Source: Burkholderia cepacia
GTDB taxonomy: Bacteria > Pseudomonadota > Gammaproteobacteria > Burkholderiales > Burkholderiaceae
Length of the DNA: 64,000 nucleotides
Assembly (NCBI RefSeq): GCF_001718835.1
Contig: NZ_CP013442.1
Coordinates: 496,001 to 560,000, forward strand
Direction: 5' to 3'
Shown: positions 26,649 through 35,349 of the stretch, piece by piece
Layout of the letters: the number at the start of each line of letters is the position of its first letter
Numbering within the stretch: position 1 is the stretch's first letter
Program-made: the position numbers and the translations under genes
Notes under the pieces: generated by a model
Told to the model about the DNA's origin: nothing
The model's input: the letters and a program-made list of their open reading frames with translations, nothing else
Databases searched by the model: none

Positions 26649-28721
26649 CTATCTGGAGGAATGGGAGGGTGCGTTTCCTTCTGCTTGTGCGTCTGCCTGG
26701 GCCACTGACAACATGACGGCAGCCGCACTCATAAGCTTTCCGTCATCTTTTAGTTTCGTCAGAATTGCTATGGAGCGTTCGCGAAAATTGTGTCGGTCGT
26801 CCGATGTGGTGCTTGTCCTGCTAAGCATGAAGTACGCCCCAGCCAACAGCGTCTGAACGAACGCGTTCTCCGGATCACGCTTCGCTATAGGCTCAAGGAT
26901 TTCGGCACCCGTCCGCGCTTCCGACGCGGCACCCGCGAAATTCTGCCGAGCCATGAAAAAACCTGCGCGCATCTCATGGCTTTGTGCCAAATCCACCTGC
27001 CAGGCCACATTCGCCACATCGTCGTGGGTGAGCGCTTCGTCGATCTCGATGGCCTTCTGGGATTCTGCTAGCGCGCCAGGCAGGTCGTTCAGACCCATTA
27101 GTGCCGCGCTCAAAAACAAATGACCCGAAGCGAGCTCCGACTGCCACATCTTGTTTTTTGGGTCATTCTGAGCAAGCTCAGTGAGCTGTTCAATGCCTAG
27201 CCGCGCCTCGTTCACTGCTCCTGACGAGTCTTTCAGCATGACTGACCACGCAGCGATGTTCGCGTGCGTAGCGGCCACGGACCGCTGCAAATAGCGATGG
27301 TCAGGTTCGCGACTGGATAGTGACTTTGCGAGCGTCTGCGCCTGACGCTCTTCAGCAAGCGCTGCCGCATAGTTACCGCGCGCCGCGAGCGCATCTGCAT
27401 GATGTAAATGCGCGAACAGGGCAAGTTTCTGCCAGTCGACATTGTTCGGATCACGCTGCGCCCGCGTCTGGGCAACGTTCAGTGCAATCTGATATTCCGC
27501 AAGAGAACCTTCGTAATCCCCTGTTGTTAGAAGCACGTTACCGAGGCTGACATGAGTCGAATACCGCGCTTCGTCCGCCGTAATTGTCACGAGCGATAGG
27601 TTGTGCGGTTTCGCCGCGTCGGACAGACCGCGTCGATCGAGCGCCTTGAGCAGCGCGGCGGCTTGATGATACGAAGACATTGCATCGGTTACGCCACCTT
27701 GCGTGATGAGGCTGTCGCCTATCCGTATGTGGGCGAATATGAGATCCAGTTGCAGGCCGACGTCACCAGGCTCACGACGAGCCAACGGCTCGATGATCGC
27801 CATCATCTGCCGGAATTGCACCAATGAATCCGCGACATTTCCTTCCAACTCAAGGGCCACGCCGATCGAGTCATGCGCAATCGCGAGGTCGCGTTGCCAG
27901 TCTTTGTTGCCCGGATCCCGTTGAACCAGTTTCTCAAACAAAGCAAGCGCCTGCCTGAAGTGTGTGAGCGCGCCACCGAGGTCTCCTTGCTTTCGAATTT
28001 CCACGCCCATCCTGTCGTGGGTCACAGCGAGAGCGCGTTGCAAAGCGGCACTGTCGGGTGACAACGCAAGTTTGCGTTCGAGCACAGCGCGCGCCTGATC
28101 GAAAGTCGCCAGCGCCTGACGGGTCTGCCCGAGCGTGTCCTGCAAATCGCCGATGAAGATCAGGGTTTCCGGGTCGTCCGGTACGTACTCGGCCGCACGT
28201 TGGTAAGCCCCGAGTGCGCCTTCGGTATCGGAAAAAAACGCCAGAGCGCCCTGCTGCCGAGCCAGCTCGGCGGCCTGATGCCGCGCGTCCGCCGTCGAAA
28301 CGGTGCTTTCCTCTGCGCGCTTCGCAACGGCGATCTCTCGATCGTGCAACAACGCGACTGACGGCGTCAAATTCCCCGCTTTCAAGGCTGCCAGCGACTG
28401 TTTCGCAGCAGGTGCGGTGGCAGGTGTCTGCGCCATCGCCCGGATGGACGCCACAGCATTCCTGAGTTCAGCAAGCATTCGCGCTTCGATTCGCATCCGC
28501 GACTTCAGCGTTGCAAGCACTGCCGCATCCATGGTGCTGACATTGATCGTATTGTGACTGCCAATGACATTGGCTGCGACGCCACTTCCTGAGGCCGACG
28601 CGGACTGATGCTCGTTGGACGCACGCGACACAGTCTGTCCGGACGTTGAGCCTGACACGGCGCTCGCGACGACCAGCACGATCGTGCTCATCAGCAGGCG
28701 CCTGCGGATCCGTTGCATCAT
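26649..28721 (-). CDS. Exported TPR-repeat protein with GVAAN motif
   Basis: This 690-residue protein begins with a basic, hydrophobic signal-like segment (RRRLLMSTIVLVVASAVSGS). Then come a Ser/Ala-rich linker and the motif GSGVAANVIGSHNTINVS (residues about 46-63). From about residue 145 to 640 it is a chain of TPR-type repeats (for example QKLALFAHLHHADALAARGN and WQSELASGHLFLSAALMGLN). Its start overlaps the stop of a small membrane protein by 4 bp, and that partner ends with a very similar GVAAN motif. A membrane-associated assembly of the two proteins is plausible. The protein family is otherwise not recognised. Confidence 0.8.
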   Translation of the reverse strand: MMQRIRRRLLMSTIVLVVASAVSGSTSGQTVSRASNEHQSASASGSGVAANVIGSHNTINVSTMDAAVLATLKSRMRIEARMLAELRNAVASIRAMAQTPATAPAAKQSLAALKAGNLTPSVALLHDREIAVAKRAEESTVSTADARHQAAELARQQGALAFFSDTEGALGAYQRAAEYVPDDPETLIFIGDLQDTLGQTRQALATFDQARAVLERKLALSPDSAALQRALAVTHDRMGVEIRKQGDLGGALTHFRQALALFEKLVQRDPGNKDWQRDLAIAHDSIGVALELEGNVADSLVQFRQMMAIIEPLARREPGDVGLQLDLIFAHIRIGDSLITQGGVTDAMSSYHQAAALLKALDRRGLSDAAKPHNLSLVTITADEARYSTHVSLGNVLLTTGDYEGSLAEYQIALNVAQTRAQRDPNNVDWQKLALFAHLHHADALAARGNYAAALAEERQAQTLAKSLSSREPDHRYLQRSVAATHANIAAWSVMLKDSSGAVNEARLGIEQLTELAQNDPKNKMWQSELASGHLFLSAALMGLNDLPGALAESQKAIEIDEALTHDDVANVAWQVDLAQSHEMRAGFFMARQNFAGAASEARTGAEILEPIAKRDPENAFVQTLLAGAYFMLSRTSTTSDDRHNFRERSIAILTKLKDDGKLMSAAAVMLSVAQADAQAEGNAPSHSSR

Positions 28722-29086
28722 TGCTTGTTCCCCACATGATTCTGCGCACCAACGTTATTTGCGGCGACACCGCCGTGCGCCGTAGCAGTCTGGGTAATCG
28801 ACTGAGGCTGTTGCGGCGGCTGAGGCGCGGGCGGTACCAATGAAGCAGGTGGTGTGGATCGAGTCCCGGGCGTCGGCGGCTGACGGAGCACGCCCGTCGT
28901 CGCGAGCAAGCCGATTGCGGCAACGATGCCAGCGCCGATGAATTTCAATACGGTCCGATTGTCCTTGCGCTTAAGCCAGCCCCACAGTCCTCGATGCTCG
29001 ACCACTTTTCCCGGCGCAGCTTTCCGTGTTTCTGGCCGAATACGTACGCCCATAGCAGCCCCCGCCACGCGTTGCCAACGTTTCAT
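28718..29086 (-). CDS. Small single-pass membrane protein ending in a GVAAN motif
   Basis: This 122-residue protein has a basic N-terminus, one membrane helix (TVLKFIGAGIVAAIGLLATT, about 45-64), a proline-rich spacer and a C-terminus reading HGGVAANNVGAQNHVGNK. The tail matches the N-terminal motif of the next gene's product (GVAAN-x-[VI]-G-x-x-N). The two genes overlap by ATGA, which implies coupled translation. The helix probably places the tail in the periplasm, where the partner's signal-like start would also place it. Function unknown. Confidence 0.75.
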   Translation of the reverse strand: MKRWQRVAGAAMGVRIRPETRKAAPGKVVEHRGLWGWLKRKDNRTVLKFIGAGIVAAIGLLATTGVLRQPPTPGTRSTPPASLVPPAPQPPQQPQSITQTATAHGGVAANNVGAQNHVGNKQ

Positions 29087-29523
29087 TTGTAGATAAAGCG
29101 GTCGGCATGCGCAAAAAGAAAAAAAGATCCGGATCGCTTGAGAACGAAAGCATTCGCCACACGATTTGCAAACGATAAATCGGTAGCTTTACTTCTGGCT
29201 TAGGCTTAATCATGCGGCCACAGGTTTGCGGGGCCGAGGTCACAGTGGCCCGACGCATTACAGTGCAAAGAGCTTTCGGCTGTGCAATCACATGCGGACA
29301 TGTCGAGCGTCGTATGTGATATCGACAGCAGAGAGTCGTAAGGCTTTTGCGGCTCAAACTGAGCCGGACCCAGCCGGCCGCCAGTCGTATGACACGCGAC
29401 CGGCTCGGATCGACCCACTCCTGCCATTGGACATGTGGCCGGGTGAGTGGCGGGTTTCGAATACAGCGGCCATCTCGGACCTTGCATCGTGGCCGCGACT
29501 GAGCCTCACACAGCTTCCTTACT
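29087..29523. other. 437-bp gap, nothing recognised
   Basis: Less GC-rich DNA between two accessory genes. The frames on either strand translate to unconvincing Cys/Arg-rich sequence. It should hold the promoter for the membrane-protein/TPR pair. Confidence 0.45.
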
Positions 29524-30354
29524 TCAACGCATCGAAACATCCTTCCACGCGCTACCAACCGCTTCCAATAAGCGAAAATTGTCCGCCCACATTTCACCGC
29601 GTCCAACAAGAACAATCCCAAAGTTCAACCACTCCGCCTCAAGCGGAATAATCGTATCGATGTTGTAGCGAGTCCAGCCAATTGAACCGCGGATTGGTCT
29701 GCCGCTCATGTTATCGAAGAACACGCTATACCCATCGCTATTATCGGCGCGCAGCCACATCCCTGCCCATTGCTGGACGCGCTTTGTGCTGATTTCGCAC
29801 TCGAGCCGGATCATCTTTCCGGCAAGACGGCGCGCAGGAATCCTCTGCATCAGGGAACCGAACTCGTCACTGCCCGCCAAAGGATTTTGAAAGTGAACAC
29901 AGTTGCCGGCCCCTCCACGCCGCTCGACTACCTGCGCCTTGAATGCTGTGGACACTCCATCGACATACCCTGCACTATCGAACCATCCACTAGGCCAGGT
30001 GCCTGGATCAGTCTCTTCAAAGCCCAGATTTGTAGGGCGAGATACCGCCACAAAGGCATACTGTGTTTCATCGAGAGCTTCCGCCGTCGAGGGACTTCGC
30101 GGAGGTAGTCCGAACTTGCGCTCTCGGCCGGAGATTCTGTGCGAGAGGCCTAAGACGACCACCAGCACGACCACCGCAAACAAAAGTAGTGCGATCGCAA
30201 GACCCAGCTGCCCCCAAACTCCCCCCGCCGTCACAGCGAGCACGGCAATTGCAAGCGGGAAGACAAAGTACGGGTAGTCCTTCAACGCTTCAATTGCGCG
30301 AGTAAGCACGCCGTCAGTCGAACGGCCTCGCCCCTCCGATTCGCTGCCTTGCAT
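29524..30354 (-). CDS. Membrane protein with C-terminal beta-sandwich (carbohydrate-binding-like) domain
   Basis: The ATG at 30354 (MQGSESEGRG) has GGAGG upstream and gives 276 residues. Two adjacent membrane helices lie at about 27-75 (YPYFVFPLAIAVLAVTAGG; LGLAIALLLFAVVVLVVVLG). The C-terminal half contains GKMIRLECEISTKRVQQWAG and FFDNMSGRPIRGSIGWTRYN. I have seen a closely similar FDNMxxRPIxGTxxWxRY pattern in a galactose-binding-like domain attached to several regulators and hydrolases. The domain may sense or bind a sugar or peptide outside the helices. It belongs to the minus-strand island genes; no partner is obvious. Confidence 0.7.
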   Translation of the reverse strand: MQGSESEGRGRSTDGVLTRAIEALKDYPYFVFPLAIAVLAVTAGGVWGQLGLAIALLLFAVVVLVVVLGLSHRISGRERKFGLPPRSPSTAEALDETQYAFVAVSRPTNLGFEETDPGTWPSGWFDSAGYVDGVSTAFKAQVVERRGGAGNCVHFQNPLAGSDEFGSLMQRIPARRLAGKMIRLECEISTKRVQQWAGMWLRADNSDGYSVFFDNMSGRPIRGSIGWTRYNIDTIIPLEAEWLNFGIVLVGRGEMWADNFRLLEAVGSAWKDVSMR

Positions 30355-30687
30355 AGAATACCTCCGCAATGCCTCGCTCGTTGCATTGCTGCCGTTGCAT
30401 TGCTGCCACCACGATCGCTATCGCGTTGCCGCGCCGCATGTAACCATTTAGTATTCGCCGGGCAGAAACCGGGTAGCGCGGCGCAATTTCAAGTCTAATA
30501 CGCGATTCACATGATCGGCGGGCGAAAATCCGCCGTCTCGGGAAGCGGACGCTCGAACGTCTGCATCGCCGCACAGGTGAATGTCAGCAACTGGCCGACT
30601 GTCGACGTAGACATCCAGTTGCAGCCAGCGCGGGGCGGGGCTTCCGCGCCTCCCCCCAAAAAATTCGGCCCACTGCAGATCTACCGA
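30355..30687. other. 333-bp gap, nothing recognised
   Basis: The left end holds the ribosome-binding site and probably the promoter of the 276-residue membrane protein. No gene or repeat is supported in the rest. Confidence 0.4.
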
Positions 30688-30966
30688 CTATCCAGCGTGC
30701 CTTGTCCTCGTGAATCGTACGTGTTGCACAAACGCGCGATGCCGTAGCCTCTGCGGAAAGCGGCGGTTCTGGGAAATTTCTTGCAGTATGCCGGCTATCT
30801 CGTCGTCAACGGCCAAGCCTTGCTCCAGCCAACCGATCGCGAGGTCACACCAATATGGAGTTGACCATCGTAGTCCAGCGACAGCGACGTCGCGCGCGGA
30901 ATCGATGTTCGAAGCGAAAGCCGTCAAGGGGTGTTCAAGTGGTTTGACTATTGAGGGCGATTTCAT
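30688..30966 (-). CDS. Hypothetical protein, 92 aa (possible remnant)
   Basis: The middle and end of this frame look like genuine protein: WCDLAIGWLEQGLAVDDEIA followed by ISQNRRFPQRLRHRAF. The pattern of a helical repeat and RFPQxLRHRAF resembles small cytoplasmic proteins that I cannot name. The N-terminal 30 residues are less convincing, and the adjoining minus-strand sequence (30967-31180) also translates to protein-like stretches interrupted by stops. This could be the surviving end of a larger, decayed gene. Confidence 0.5.
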   Translation of the reverse strand: MKSPSIVKPLEHPLTAFASNIDSARDVAVAGLRWSTPYWCDLAIGWLEQGLAVDDEIAGILQEISQNRRFPQRLRHRAFVQHVRFTRTRHAG

Positions 30967-31577
30967 CTCGGATCTTGTTCAGCTTGGTAGGGGACGTCGC
31001 GTGCAAGGTGAGTATGATCGATTGTCATCCGTGTAGGCGCCCACGTCGACCGACAGCTTCTGGCCGGTTTACGACGATCTTGCCGGTCGAGTCCACTATG
31101 TCACGTGCGCTTGACGGTTTCGATGGGTATTCGACCCACAAGATGAGTAGGTTGAAACGGTATGTCCTTCCGCTCTAGCGCATTGGTCATGGTCGAACTG
31201 CGCGCTGAATTGTCCTGAATTTGAGTCAATGTTTTGAAAAGCAGCTCTTGATCGTGGCCAGTTTCTAACACATGGTTGCTTGCGTTCGTGGCAACCTATG
31301 TCCACTGCGTTTTACCTTGCCCCAATGGTCGCTTACTGGGCCGAGCCGACGTCAGATCTTCCGAGCCACGCGACGGGCGAATGGCGCCTCATGGCCGACA
31401 CCTGAAGCTCGCCTCCTGATCGGTGACGAGAGTCAGCCCGGCAATGCACCCAAGACACCTGTTGCGTAACAATTACACAGGTTTACGTTTTCCTCGGAAA
31501 AAATCGGTGCAGCCGAACACCGCGCCGAAGACATTCCCGCCAATCAATGCCTAGCAAGGCTCAGCAGGGAATCGCGC

Positions 31578-31861
31578 TTCAACAAAAGTTGTGTCTAGCG
31601 GCGGGACTGCGTCAACTCAAGTTGTAACCCGATACGCGGTTTCAACTCATGTGGTGTCGCAATGGTCGATCGGCGTGGCCTCCCGGGCGTGCGGCCGCCG
31701 GCGCTGGCCCCAGTTCACCGCGCCGATCTTGCCGCTCGTGGATTTGCCGTAAACCCAGACCTGGCAAGGCGCGATGTCCGGCGCCCGCGTGCTGCAGGGG
31801 GCCGGGGAGAAGCGAGCGCTCGATCGACACAACTTTAGTTGGAATTTAGACACAACTTTAG
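31578..31861. mobile_element. Relic insertion sequence with multiple terminal repeats
   Basis: The left end carries three repeat units of about 18 bp spaced roughly 30 bp apart (31578-31595, 31611-31628, 31641-31658; consensus TTCAAC-nn-AAGTTGTGTC). The right end carries two units in inverse orientation (31826-31841, 31849-31861; GACACAACTTTAG). Arrays of terminal repeats of this sort are characteristic of IS21-type elements. Between them is only about 170 bp of GC-rich sequence with a broken minus-strand frame (VYGKSTSGKIGAVNWGQ), so the element is a deletion derivative. Family assignment is tentative. Confidence 0.55.
31610..31664 (+). repeat. 55-bp island-flanking repeat, copy B
   Basis: Matches 18572-18626 at 47 of 55 positions by eye, in the same orientation. 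It forms the left terminal-repeat array of the relic IS at 31.6 kb. Confidence 0.7.
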
Positions 31862-31929
31862 ATGCGTGAGCGGCCGCGCGCGTCAGCAATGCCCGTCCGT
31901 GACCCCCATCACACATGACGATTGCATTT

Positions 31930-31944
31930 TCACAATTAATGTGA
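31930..31944. promoter_or_regulatory. Operator-like palindrome upstream of the deoxyribose genes
   Basis: TCACA-ATTAA-TGTGA, 72 bp upstream of the kinase start, in an AT-rich promoter segment. Its ATGTGA half recurs in the deoR-deoC intergenic palindrome (35363-35376), which suggests one regulator, probably the DeoR-type protein of the cluster. Confidence 0.5.
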
Positions 31945-32015
31945 TTTTATTATCATCCATGCACGGACCACCCTTCCCCGGCATCCGCCCCAAATCATTC
32001 CAAGGAAAACAACGC

Positions 32016-32942
32016 ATGGAGACAATCGCCGTCATCGGCAGCAACATGGTCGACCTCGTGACGTACGTCACACGCATGCCCATGCGCGGCGAAACGCTCG
32101 AAGCACCCGGCTTCGAGCTCGGCTGCGGCGGCAAGGGGGCGAACCAGGCGGTCGCCGCCGCCCGCCTCGGCGCGCGCGTCGTGATGGTCACGAAGGTCGG
32201 CGACGACGTGTTCGCCGACAACACGATCCGCAACTTCGCGCGCGAAGGCATCGACACCACGCACGTGCGCAAGGTCGCCGGCGTGCCGAGCGGCGTCGCG
32301 CCGATCTTCGTCGAACCCGATTCGAGCAACAGCATCCTGATCGTCAAGGGCGCCAACCGCCACCTGACGCCGGCCGACATCGACGCGGCCGCGCCGCAGC
32401 TCGCCGCATGCGCCCTGATCGTGCTGCAGCTCGAGATCGAGCTCGACACCGTCTATCACGCGATCGAATTCGGCGCGCGCCACGGCATTCCGGTGCTGCT
32501 GAACCCCGCGCCCGCAGTCGCCGATCTCGATTTCGAGCGGATCCGCACCGTCGAATTCTTCGTGCCGAACGAAACCGAGCTCGCGATCGTGTCGGGCATG
32601 CCGGTCGATTCGCCCGAAACCGCCGCGCGCGCCGCCGCGTCGCTCGTCGAGCGCGGGCTCAGGCAGGTGATCGTCACGCTCGGCGACAAGGGCTCGCTGC
32701 TGGTCTCGCGCGACGGCGTGCGGCACGTGCCCGGCGTGCCGGTCGATGCGCGTGACACCACGGGCGCCGGCGACGCGTATATCGGCTGTTTCGCGCGCTA
32801 CTACGTCGAATCGCGCGATGCCGCCGCCGCGATGCGTTACGCGTCCGCGTACGCCGCGCATTCGGTCACGGGCCTCGGCACGCAGAAGTCGTACGCCGAC
32901 GCCGTCACCTTCGAGCGTTTCATGCGCGACGCCGGACTCTGA
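32016..32942 (+). CDS. deoK: PfkB-family kinase, probable 2-deoxyribose kinase (DeoK)
   Basis: The ATG at 32016, after an AAGGA site, gives 308 residues. PfkB motifs are GCGGKGANQAVAAARLG (from residue 36) and DTTGAGDAYIG, with catalytic Asp253. It is ribokinase-like; in this neighbourhood (FucP-like permease, DeoR regulator, deoC aldolase) phosphorylation of 2-deoxy-D-ribose to its 5-phosphate is the likely reaction, as in the Salmonella deoQKPX operon. Plain ribokinase activity cannot be excluded. The permease gene starts 49 bp downstream. Confidence 0.85.
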   Translation: METIAVIGSNMVDLVTYVTRMPMRGETLEAPGFELGCGGKGANQAVAAARLGARVVMVTKVGDDVFADNTIRNFAREGIDTTHVRKVAGVPSGVAPIFVEPDSSNSILIVKGANRHLTPADIDAAAPQLAACALIVLQLEIELDTVYHAIEFGARHGIPVLLNPAPAVADLDFERIRTVEFFVPNETELAIVSGMPVDSPETAARAAASLVERGLRQVIVTLGDKGSLLVSRDGVRHVPGVPVDARDTTGAGDAYIGCFARYYVESRDAAAAMRYASAYAAHSVTGLGTQKSYADAVTFERFMRDAGL

Positions 32943-32991
32943 CGGCCACAATGCGACGTCCAAAGACGAGACAACCAGGAAGGAGACATCC

Positions 32992-34365
32992 ATGCGCCGA
33001 GCCAGAATCGAACACACCCCCGACGGTTATTACCTGAACCGCACGCCGCTCTTCGCGTTCACGCTGCTGTGCTGCCTGTTCGCGCTGTGGGGCACCGCGG
33101 CGAACCTGAACGACGTGCTGATCGCGCAGTTCAAGAAGTCGTTCTTCCTGTCCGATTTCGAATCGGCGTTCGTGCAGTCCGCGTTCTATCTCGGCTACTT
33201 CTTCCTCGCGATTCCGGCCGCGACCGTCGTGAAGAAGTTCAGCTACAAGACGACGATCCTGGTCGGCCTGCTGCTCTACACGACCGGCTGCCTGCTGTTC
33301 TTCCCCGCCGCGTCGATGGCGAAGTACGGAATGTTCCTCGTCGCGCTGTTCGTGATCGCGGCGGGCCTGTCGTTCCTCGAAACCGCGTCGAACTCGTATT
33401 CGACGCTGATGGGCCCGCGCGAAACCAGCACGCGGCGGCTGAACATCTCGCAGACGTTCTATCCGTTCGGCGCGATGGCCGGCGTCTACATGGGCAGCTT
33501 CCTGATCTTCAAGGAAGGCGACGCGTCGCACGCGCAGCTTGCCGCGATGTCGGCGGCCGACGCCCACGTGCACCAGCTCGCGATGATCCAGGCCACGCTC
33601 GAGCCGTACAAGTGGCTGATCGTCGTGCTCGCGGCCGTGTTCATCGTGTTCGCGCTCACCCCTTACCCGGCCTGCAAGGGCAACGGCCCCGGCGCGGCCA
33701 CGCACCGGATCGACGCGCGCGGCACGCTCGCGCGCCTGTTCGGCAACCGGCGCTTCGTCGCGGGCGTCGTCGCGCAGTTCCTGTACGTCGGTGCGCAGGT
33801 GGGCGTGTGGAGCTTCACGATCCGGCTCGCGATGCAGATCGGCGGCCTCACCGAGCGCGGCGCGTCGCACTACCTGCTCGCGACCTTCTTCGCGTTCTTC
33901 GTCGGCAAGCTGGTCGCCACGCTCGTGATGAAGCGCGTCGGCCCTGCCAAGGTGCTGATCGTCTACGGCATCCTGTGCATCGCGCTGCTCGCGTACACGA
34001 TCAGCGTGCACAACATCACGGCCGTCTATGCGGCCGTGGGCGTGAGCGTGTTCCTCGGCCCGTGCTGGCCGACCATCTACGGCCTCACGATCGACGGGCT
34101 CGGCAAGGACACCGAATACGGCGGCTCGATCCTCGTGATGAGCATCGTCGGCGGCGCGGTCGTGCCGCTGATCCAGGGGCTGATCTCCGACCACACGGGC
34201 GGCAACATGCAGCTCGCGTTCGTCGTGCCGCTCGCCTGCTTCGTCGTGATCGTCTACTACGGCTTCTACTGCCTGCGCCACCTGCCGGCCGCGACGCCCG
34301 ACGCGGCACCGGCCGGGCATGCGAACGCGCGCTACACCGCCACGCGCAACACGTCGGGAGCATGA
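32992..34365 (+). CDS. deoP: FHS-family (FucP-like) sugar:proton symporter, probable deoxyribose permease
   Basis: The ATG at 32992 is preceded by AGGAAGGAGA, and the product has 457 residues. It is a 12-helix major facilitator of the FucP type (NDVLIAQFKKSFFLSDFES; AGLSFLETASNSYSTLMGP; YGGSILVMSIVGGAVVPLIQ). Members carry fucose, galactose, glucose or, for DeoP, 2-deoxyribose. The kinase upstream and the aldolase nearby favour deoxyribose. Its stop overlaps, by ATGA, the start of a very short frame that may be a remnant of a deoX-like gene. Confidence 0.87.
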   Translation: MRRARIEHTPDGYYLNRTPLFAFTLLCCLFALWGTAANLNDVLIAQFKKSFFLSDFESAFVQSAFYLGYFFLAIPAATVVKKFSYKTTILVGLLLYTTGCLLFFPAASMAKYGMFLVALFVIAAGLSFLETASNSYSTLMGPRETSTRRLNISQTFYPFGAMAGVYMGSFLIFKEGDASHAQLAAMSAADAHVHQLAMIQATLEPYKWLIVVLAAVFIVFALTPYPACKGNGPGAATHRIDARGTLARLFGNRRFVAGVVAQFLYVGAQVGVWSFTIRLAMQIGGLTERGASHYLLATFFAFFVGKLVATLVMKRVGPAKVLIVYGILCIALLAYTISVHNITAVYAAVGVSVFLGPCWPTIYGLTIDGLGKDTEYGGSILVMSIVGGAVVPLIQGLISDHTGGNMQLAFVVPLACFVVIVYYGFYCLRHLPAATPDAAPAGHANARYTATRNTSGA

Positions 34366-34499
34366 GCATGCGAGGCGAAATCGAACTGCGGCGCGACGAC
34401 TTCCGCGAAGCGCCGCGCGTGCAGTACCGGACCGGCGGGCTCACGAGCTACCTGAGCGCCGCAGAAGCGCGCACCCGGACGGCCGCGCCGCATGCGTGA
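34362..34499 (+). pseudogene. Possible remnant of a deoX-like (DUF4432, aldose-epimerase-type) gene
   Basis: This 45-codon frame overlaps the permease stop by 4 bp. It reads GEIELRRDDFREAPR then TGGLTSYLSAAE, which resembles the very start of DUF4432/aldose-1-epimerase-like proteins found after the permease in some deoxyribose operons. It then stops. It is either a truncated gene or a chance frame; the coupling and the operon position support a remnant. The convergent deoR gene ends 17 bp away. Confidence 0.4.
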
Positions 34500-34515
34500 C
34501 GTCGCAAGCCGTGCG

Positions 34516-35286
34516 TCAGGTCACGAGCGCGATCCCGTGTTCGCGGATCGTCGTTTCGTAGCGGCCGCTCAGCTGCCCGTCCGAGATCACGTAGTTGAAG
34601 TCGGTCAGCTCGGCGAAATAGGCCGCGCGCACTTCGTCGAACTTCGTGTGGTCGACGAGCAGGAAGCGGTTCTGCGCGCGTTCCATCACCTTCTTCTTCG
34701 CGTCGACTTCGTGGAAGTTGAAACAGGTCACGCCGCAGCGGTCGCTCACGCCGGCCGCGGAGATGAACGCCTTCGACACGCGTACGGTGTCGAGGATGCC
34801 CGTCTCGGCCACCGACTCGAACACCATGTTCTTGCGATGGTACGCACCGCCGCACAGGATCACGCTGCAATGCGGCTTCTGCTGCAGCTTCGCGAATACG
34901 TTCAGCGAATTGCAGACGGCGGTGAATTCGAGGTCGTCCGGAATGAAGTCGACGACGAACGGCGTGGTCGAGCCGCAATCGACGAAGATCGTGTCGCCGG
35001 TCGTCACGAACTGCGCGGCCAGCCTGCCGATGCGGCGCTTCTCCTCGGTCTGCCGGTTGTTCTCGGCGCTGACCACGTACTCGCCGATGTCGCTGCGCTG
35101 CGCGGCGAAGTGGCGGGTCACGTAGCCGCCGATCAGGCTGAGGCCGTGCGGGTTGTCCGCGAGATCGCGGCGGATCGTCATCTCCGATACGCCGAACAGC
35201 TCGGCGACTTCCTTCAGATGAATCGCATTCTGCCCTTGCAGCACGTTCATCAGTGTCTTGATTCGTTCGCCCTTCTTCGTTTCCAT
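34516..35286 (-). CDS. DeoR-family transcriptional repressor
   Basis: The ATG at 35286 gives 256 residues; the frame remains open far upstream but that part lies under deoC. The DeoR HTH is at the N-terminus (HLKEVAELFGVSEMTIRRDL, about 23-42). The C-terminal DeoRC sugar-phosphate sensor has IFVDCGSTTPFVVDFI and VILCGGAYHRKNMVF. It is divergent from deoC with two palindromes between, and convergent with the kinase-permease genes. It most likely represses both units until deoxyribose-5-phosphate or the free sugar appears (compare DeoQ of Salmonella). Confidence 0.9.
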   Translation of the reverse strand: METKKGERIKTLMNVLQGQNAIHLKEVAELFGVSEMTIRRDLADNPHGLSLIGGYVTRHFAAQRSDIGEYVVSAENNRQTEEKRRIGRLAAQFVTTGDTIFVDCGSTTPFVVDFIPDDLEFTAVCNSLNVFAKLQQKPHCSVILCGGAYHRKNMVFESVAETGILDTVRVSKAFISAAGVSDRCGVTCFNFHEVDAKKKVMERAQNRFLLVDHTKFDEVRAAYFAELTDFNYVISDGQLSGRYETTIREHGIALVT

Positions 35287-35349
35287 GCTCGTGCCCTGCT
35301 TGCCAGCCGCTCGTCGGGCCGGACGCCAGCGCCCGGCCGGAATGTCGTA

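Larger units (their letters stand above)
30967..32015. other. 1.05-kb gap with decayed DNA, relic IS and deo promoter
   Basis: From 30967 to about 31500 nothing is intact; short protein-like stretches on the minus strand (near 31020-31180) are broken by stops. From 31578 to 31861 lies a relic insertion sequence (annotated separately). From about 31870 to 32015 lies the promoter region of the deoxyribose genes, with an operator-like palindrome at 31930-31944. Confidence 0.5.

Noticed and set aside
28971..29621. 216-codon minus-strand frame between the membrane protein genes
   Set aside because: It overlaps two better genes and has an improbable Cys/Arg-rich composition.
15690..32000. Integrative element or prophage with integrase and tRNA attachment site
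   Set aside because: No integrase, phage structural gene or tRNA was found at either border; only relic IS ends mark the region.
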